DNA from: an uncultured Clostridia bacterium
GTDB taxonomy: Bacteria; Bacillota; Clostridia; UBA1381
Length of the DNA stretch: 64,000 bases
Direction of reading: 5' to 3'
Assembly (NCBI GenBank): GCA_934444735.1
Contig: CAKSDE010000001.1
Coordinates: 124,001-188,000, forward strand
In this document: piece by piece, positions 60,361 through 64,000 of the stretch
How positions within the stretch are numbered: the stretch's first letter is position 1
How the letters are laid out: every line of letters begins with the position of its first letter
Position numbers and translations under genes: made by a program
Notes under the pieces: generated by a model
What the model was told of the DNA's origin: nothing
Seen by the model: the letters and a program-made list of their open reading frames with translations, nothing else
The model's database searches: none

Positions 60361-61236
60361 ATGCAAAATACGGAAATAAAAAGTGAAGCGATGAAGGTTT
60401 CTTTTGTAAGTATTGTTGTAAACGTTGTATTGTCGGTATTTAAATTTGCAGCAGGTGTAATTGCAAACTCGGGAGCGATGATTTCGGACGCAGTACACTC
60501 TTTGTCGGATGTGCTGAGCACGTTTGTGGTTATCGCAGGGATTAAGCTGTCGGCAAAGAAGAATGATGCCGAGCATCCGTACGGACATGAGCGTATGGAG
60601 TGTGTTGCCGCAATAATTCTTTCAATTATGCTTGCATTGGTTGGTGTTGGAATAGGTTACAGCGGCATTGAAAAGATTATTTCGGGAAATTCGTCCTTAA
60701 AAATACCGGGTGTTTTGGCGCTTGTTGCGGCGATTGTATCTATCGCAGTGAAAGAATGGATGTATTGGTACACAAGAAGCGTTGCAAAAAGAGAAATGTC
60801 CGACGCATTGATGGCAGACGCGTGGCATCACCGCTCCGACGCACTCTCATCTGTCGGCAGCTTTGTCGGTATCGGCGGTGCACTTTTGGGGTATCCGGTT
60901 CTTGATGCGGTTGCAAGCGTCGTTATATGCGTATTCATTATGAAAGCGGCGATTGATATTTTCCGCGGCGCGATAGATAAGATGGTCGATCATGCCTGCG
61001 ATCCAGAAACGACGCGAAAAATACGCGATATAATTCTGGATCACGATAATACCATACAGCTTGATATGCTAAAAACGAGAATGTTCGGTTCGAAGGTGTT
61101 TGTTGATGTGGAATTTAGTATGGACGGTAATGTGACCTTAAGGGAGGCGCATGCTGTTGCGGATCATATACATAATGAAATCGAGGAAAAGATTCCGATG
61201 GTAAAGCACTGCATGATACACGTAAATCCGCAGTAG
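60361..61236 (+). CDS. CDF-family cation efflux transporter
   Basis: 291 residues from ATG 60361, 9 bases after AGGAG; the open frame from 60277 runs through the terminator. Six membrane helices, with metal-site motifs in helix 2 (MISDAVHSLSDVLS) and helix 5 (DAWHHRSDALSSVG), both HxxxD. The cytoplasmic C-terminal domain shows LDMLKTRMFGSKVFVDVEFS, AHAVADHIHNEIE and VKHCMIHVNP. Such proteins export Zn(II), Fe(II), Co(II) or Mn(II) in exchange for protons; the His-containing helix-2 site favours Zn/Co-type ions. The attenuator-like leader suggests regulated expression, perhaps by a metal. Confidence 0.92.
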   Translation: MQNTEIKSEAMKVSFVSIVVNVVLSVFKFAAGVIANSGAMISDAVHSLSDVLSTFVVIAGIKLSAKKNDAEHPYGHERMECVAAIILSIMLALVGVGIGYSGIEKIISGNSSLKIPGVLALVAAIVSIAVKEWMYWYTRSVAKREMSDALMADAWHHRSDALSSVGSFVGIGGALLGYPVLDAVASVVICVFIMKAAIDIFRGAIDKMVDHACDPETTRKIRDIILDHDNTIQLDMLKTRMFGSKVFVDVEFSMDGNVTLREAHAVADHIHNEIEEKIPMVKHCMIHVNPQ

Positions 61237-61245
61237 AAGGTAGGA

Positions 61246-61273
61246 TAATTGTAAAATTTACATTTTACAATTA
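61246..61273. repeat. Palindromic AATTGTAAAA-family repeat, copy 4
   Basis: TAATTGTAAAAT and ATTTTACAATTA are perfect 12-bp arms around TTAC. It is nearly the same as the copy at 11715-11744, again shortly before an SGNH hydrolase gene. Confidence 0.65.
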
Positions 61274-61306
61274 CATAAATATTTTATAAAGAAAAGAGGC
61301 AGAGTT

Positions 61307-61942
61307 ATGAAAGAAAAATTTACGTATGAAGTTGAAAGAGAAAGAATGTTGGAAACTTATGAATGGGATAATATCTGGTGGGAACATGCCGAAGATGAAG
61401 AAAAAAACAGAATATTGCTTGTCGGCGATTCTATTTCATGCGGATACAGAGGTTTTATAAATAAAATATTGGATAAAAAAGCCTTTGCTGACGGAATAGG
61501 GACATCAAAGAGCTTGGCAAACGACAGCCTGATTGCACTGATAGACTATGTTTTTGTGCAGAAAAAGAACTATAAGATTATTCAATTTAATAACGGACTG
61601 CACGGTTGGCACTTATCGGCTGATGAATATGAGTATTATTATGATAAAACAATAAAGCATATTAAAGAAAAATATCCCGAAGTTAAAGTAGTTATTGCAC
61701 TTACAACGCCGCTGCGCAATAAAGAGAAGATAGACGAATATGATAAACAGAATGCGATGGTAAAAGAAAGAAATAATGCTGCAATAAGGGTTGCAAAAAA
61801 GCACGGTCTGGCGGTAAATGATTTATACTCGGTGATTGAGGATTTTCCTCAATACTACAAAAATGACGGGGTTCATTTAAATGATGAGGGTTATGAAAAA
61901 TTAGCACAAAAATGTGTTGAGGTTTTTAAAAATATTAAATAG
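61307..61942 (+). CDS. Cytoplasmic SGNH/GDSL-type hydrolase
   Basis: 211 residues, AAGAGGCAG before the ATG, no signal peptide. SGNH blocks: LLVGDSISCGYRGF with Ser42 (block I), GIGTSKSLAND (Gly region), IIQFNNGLHGWH with Asn95/96 (block III) and KNDGVHLNDEG with Asp187 and His190 (block V). The N-terminal ~35 residues (ERERMLETYEWDNIWWEHAE) are rich in Glu and Trp. It is probably a small intracellular esterase, perhaps deacylating imported oligosaccharides; the large secreted SGNH protein at 11776 is only distantly related. Confidence 0.85.
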   Translation: MKEKFTYEVERERMLETYEWDNIWWEHAEDEEKNRILLVGDSISCGYRGFINKILDKKAFADGIGTSKSLANDSLIALIDYVFVQKKNYKIIQFNNGLHGWHLSADEYEYYYDKTIKHIKEKYPEVKVVIALTTPLRNKEKIDEYDKQNAMVKERNNAAIRVAKKHGLAVNDLYSVIEDFPQYYKNDGVHLNDEGYEKLAQKCVEVFKNIK

Positions 61943-62131
61943 CGTAAAAAAGGCGGCAAGCGGTGTTTTCTCTTAAAGCTATACACCTTTTTTATAGCCT
62001 TATTCCATTTGCGGTATGATAGGTTTTATGCGGTTTGTGGTATATAGCCAATAAATAAAGCATATTTGAATAATTTATGAAAAAAATGTTAATTTTAGAA
62101 AAAAAGGCTTTAAAAAAGAAAAAGTGTGTGT

Positions 62132-62137
62132 TATAAT
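62132..62137 (+). promoter_or_regulatory. Putative -10 of the pckG promoter
   Basis: TATAAT at 62132-62137 is preceded at 17 bases by TTTAAA (62109-62114), a poor -35. The rest of the 283-base gap 61943-62225 is AT-rich and shows no gene. Confidence 0.5.
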
Positions 62138-62166
62138 AGATGACGATGGCGGAAAAACAGTGAGGC

Positions 62167-62184
62167 TTGTTAAAATTCTCACAA
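62167..62184 (+). promoter_or_regulatory. Rex-box-like site in the pckG leader
   Basis: TTGTTAAAATTCTCACAA matches the Rex consensus TTGTGAANNNNTTCACAA at 12 of the 14 arm positions, with an AATT spacer. It lies ~30 bases after the -10. It can also be read as the 3' half of a GTGAG/CTCAC hairpin. Confidence 0.4.
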
Positions 62185-62225
62185 TCAGGACTCCGTTCTC
62201 AGATTATCTTTAGGAGGTAGTAACA

Positions 62226-64000
62226 ATGACAAATAATAAAACAGTATTGTCGTGGTTGGATGAAATGGCCGCTATGTGCGAGCCGGACAAAATCGTTTGG
62301 ATTGACGGCAGCGAGGAACAGCTCGAGGCTTTAAGAGCAGAGGCTGTTTCGACAGGTGAAATGATTAAATTGAATCAGGAAAAGCTCCCGGGCTGCTACT
62401 ATCACAGAACAGCTGAAAATGACGTTGCGCGTGTAGAGGACAGAACTTTTATCTGCACACCTACTGAAAAAGAAGCAGGCCCTATCAATAACTGGATGGC
62501 TCCGGACGAAATGTACGCAAAGCTCAGAGCTCTTTATAAGGGTTCAATGAAGGGCAGAACCATGTATGTTATCCCTTATTCAATGGGACCTGTAGGTTCA
62601 CCGTTCTCAAAAATCGGTATTGAACTGACCGACAGTATCTATGTTGTTTTGAATATGGCTATAATGACAAGAATCGGACAAAAGGTTATGGATCAGCTGG
62701 GCGATAACTCTGATTTCGTAAAATGTCTGCACGCTAAAAAGGACGTTAATCCCGATGAGAGATATATCGTTCAATTCCCGCAGGATTCAACAATCTGGTC
62801 TATAAACTCTGCTTACGGCGGAAACGTTTTGCTGGGTAAGAAGTGTTTCGCACTGAGAATCGCATCATACCTCGGTAAGAACGAAGGCTGGATGGCTGAG
62901 CATATGCTTATCCTCGGTCTGGAAAATCCGCAGGGCGAAGTTAAATATATCTGCGCGGCATTCCCGTCAGCCTGCGGAAAAACTAACCTTGCAATGCTTA
63001 TTCCGCCCGAATACTTAAAGGAAAAGGGCTATAAGGTATGGACAGTCGGCGATGATATCGCATGGCTCAGAATCGGTCCTGACGGCAGACTCTATGCCAT
63101 TAACCCTGAAGCAGGTTTCTTTGGTGTTGCACCGGGTACAAGCGAAAAGACAAACTTTAACGCTTTGGCTGCTACAAAGAAGAATACAATCTTCACAAAT
63201 GTTGCTTTGAATAATGCAGATAACACAGTTTGGTGGGAAGGTTTGGACAAGAATCCTCCTGTTGACTGTACAGAATGGAAAGGTTCTAAGGTAAACGGAA
63301 AAGAATATTCAGCAGCAGGCAACAAGCTTGCTCACCCGAACTCAAGATTTACCGCTCCGGCTATCAACTGCCCGTGCATTTCTAAGGAATTTGAAAATCC
63401 TGCAGGTGTGCCGGTTGAGGCTATCGTATTCGGCGGCAGACGTGCTAAGTGCGCTCCGTTGGTATATCAGTCAAGAGATTGGACTCACGGTACATTCGTA
63501 GGTGCTACAATGGCATCTGAAACAACAGCGGCAGCAGCAGGTGCTGTAGGTGTTGTAAGACGTGATCCAATGGCTATGAAACCGTTTGTAGGCTACAATA
63601 TGGCAACATACTGGGGACACTGGCTTGAAATGGGCAAGAAGTTGGGCGACAAAGCTCCTAAGATCTTCCACGTTAACTGGTTCAGAAAAGATGATAACGA
63701 TAACTTCATGTGGCCGGGATTCGGTGACAATATGCGTGTACTTCTTTGGATTCTTGACAGATGTGCAGGCAAGGTTGGCGCTGATGAGAGTGCGATCGGT
63801 TATCTGCCGAGACCTGAAGATATTGATATTACAAACCTTGATATGACTAAAGACGACATTAAAGAGCTCCTTACAATCGATAAGAAGGTATGGCTTGAGG
63901 ACGTTGAGAATATCAAAGAATACTTTGCACAGTTCGGTGATGAGCTGCCTAAGGAAATGGCTGACGAACTCGCAAAGCTCGAAGCAGGCTTAAAGAAATA
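62226..64000 (+). CDS. pckG: Phosphoenolpyruvate carboxykinase (GTP)
   Basis: 591 residues; the last two bases of the window (TA) are the beginning of the stop codon, so the protein is complete but the feature is cut by one base. TAGGAGG precedes the ATG. It interconverts oxaloacetate + GTP and PEP + GDP + CO2. GTP-type signatures are PYSMGPVGSPFSKIGIELTD, P-loop CAAFPSACGKTNLAMLIPPE with the hyper-reactive Cys, GDDIAWLRIGPDGRLYAINP (metal-binding Asp), IVFGGRRAKCAPLVYQSRDW and the guanine-binding HVNWFRKDDNDNFMWPGFGD. Many Clostridia use the ATP form, so the GTP form is a notable choice. In such anaerobes it often works in the PEP-carboxylating direction toward succinate or propionate. Confidence 0.96.
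   Translation, partial: MTNNKTVLSWLDEMAAMCEPDKIVWIDGSEEQLEALRAEAVSTGEMIKLNQEKLPGCYYHRTAENDVARVEDRTFICTPTEKEAGPINNWMAPDEMYAKLRALYKGSMKGRTMYVIPYSMGPVGSPFSKIGIELTDSIYVVLNMAIMTRIGQKVMDQLGDNSDFVKCLHAKKDVNPDERYIVQFPQDSTIWSINSAYGGNVLLGKKCFALRIASYLGKNEGWMAEHMLILGLENPQGEVKYICAAFPSACGKTNLAMLIPPEYLKEKGYKVWTVGDDIAWLRIGPDGRLYAINPEAGFFGVAPGTSEKTNFNALAATKKNTIFTNVALNNADNTVWWEGLDKNPPVDCTEWKGSKVNGKEYSAAGNKLAHPNSRFTAPAINCPCISKEFENPAGVPVEAIVFGGRRAKCAPLVYQSRDWTHGTFVGATMASETTAAAAGAVGVVRRDPMAMKPFVGYNMATYWGHWLEMGKKLGDKAPKIFHVNWFRKDDNDNFMWPGFGDNMRVLLWILDRCAGKVGADESAIGYLPRPEDIDITNLDMTKDDIKELLTIDKKVWLEDVENIKEYFAQFGDELPKEMADELAKLEAGLKK

Overview
The window reads as a chromosomal segment of a low-to-mid GC Gram-positive anaerobe of class Clostridia. 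The evidence is the walRK-yycHI set, an Asp23/FakA pair, the murA-ftsQ-ftsZ order, NfnAB, formate-THF ligase, GTP-type PEPCK, SLH-anchored surface proteins, AGGAGG ribosome binding sites and many near-consensus TTGACA-N17-TATAAT promoters. The large multidomain SLH, beta-helix and SGNH proteins recall pectin- or fibre-degrading gut Clostridia such as Monoglobus. That placement is an inference from gene content only.

Region 1 (1-15762, + strand) is a cell-surface polysaccharide-processing locus. It holds the C-terminal end of a secreted protein, three SLH or SLH-like proteins, a 1406-residue beta-helix protein resembling family GH141, and a 1328-residue SGNH esterase. Golvesin-like, LamG-like and C-terminal modules recur among them. 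Palindromic AATTGTAAAA repeats and hairpin-rich blocks fill the gaps.

Region 2 (15775-24016) has a lone ptsI on the minus strand, a DUF4846 gene, then walR-walK, a small secreted protein, yycH and yycI. The small gene has its own consensus promoter with an overlapping WalR box, so the wall-stress operon appears to carry a self-regulated secreted member.

Region 3 (24034-30395) holds an autoregulated TetR gene, a beheaded ABC exporter gene, and two minus-strand operons: methyltransferase, ATC-hydrolase-like protein, metallo-beta-lactamase-fold hydrolase and PanE-like reductase; then DUF3793 protein and flavodoxin. Both operon promoters carry the same GTTAGT...ACTAAC operator immediately after the -10, and both promoters lie inside the terminator of the upstream unit. 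This is the best candidate for an undescribed regulated system here.

Region 4 (30401-42979) is mostly housekeeping: yjjG and a tyrosine recombinase (minus); Asp23 protein, a FakA homologue apparently starting at ATT, recG, rsmD, coaD, a coiled-coil protein, fhs, tsaE, tsaB, rpiB, a HAD phosphatase, and a secreted protein with five 31-residue repeats and a Cys/His C-terminus.

Region 5 (43001-64000) has a minus-strand ABC exporter divergent from a heterodimeric ABC exporter pair; murA, ftsQ, ftsZ; a preQ1-riboswitch-like leader with queT; nfnA and nfnB; an operon of a small alarmone synthetase with a Gld-type ABC system and DUF4340 protein; a CDF metal transporter behind an attenuator-like leader; a cytoplasmic SGNH hydrolase; and pckG, which ends at the window edge with its stop codon cut.

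A dispersed intergenic repeat (core ACTCCGGAGCGCAGG plus a ~36-bp palindrome) occurs at four places. I see no rRNA, tRNA, CRISPR array or intact insertion sequence.
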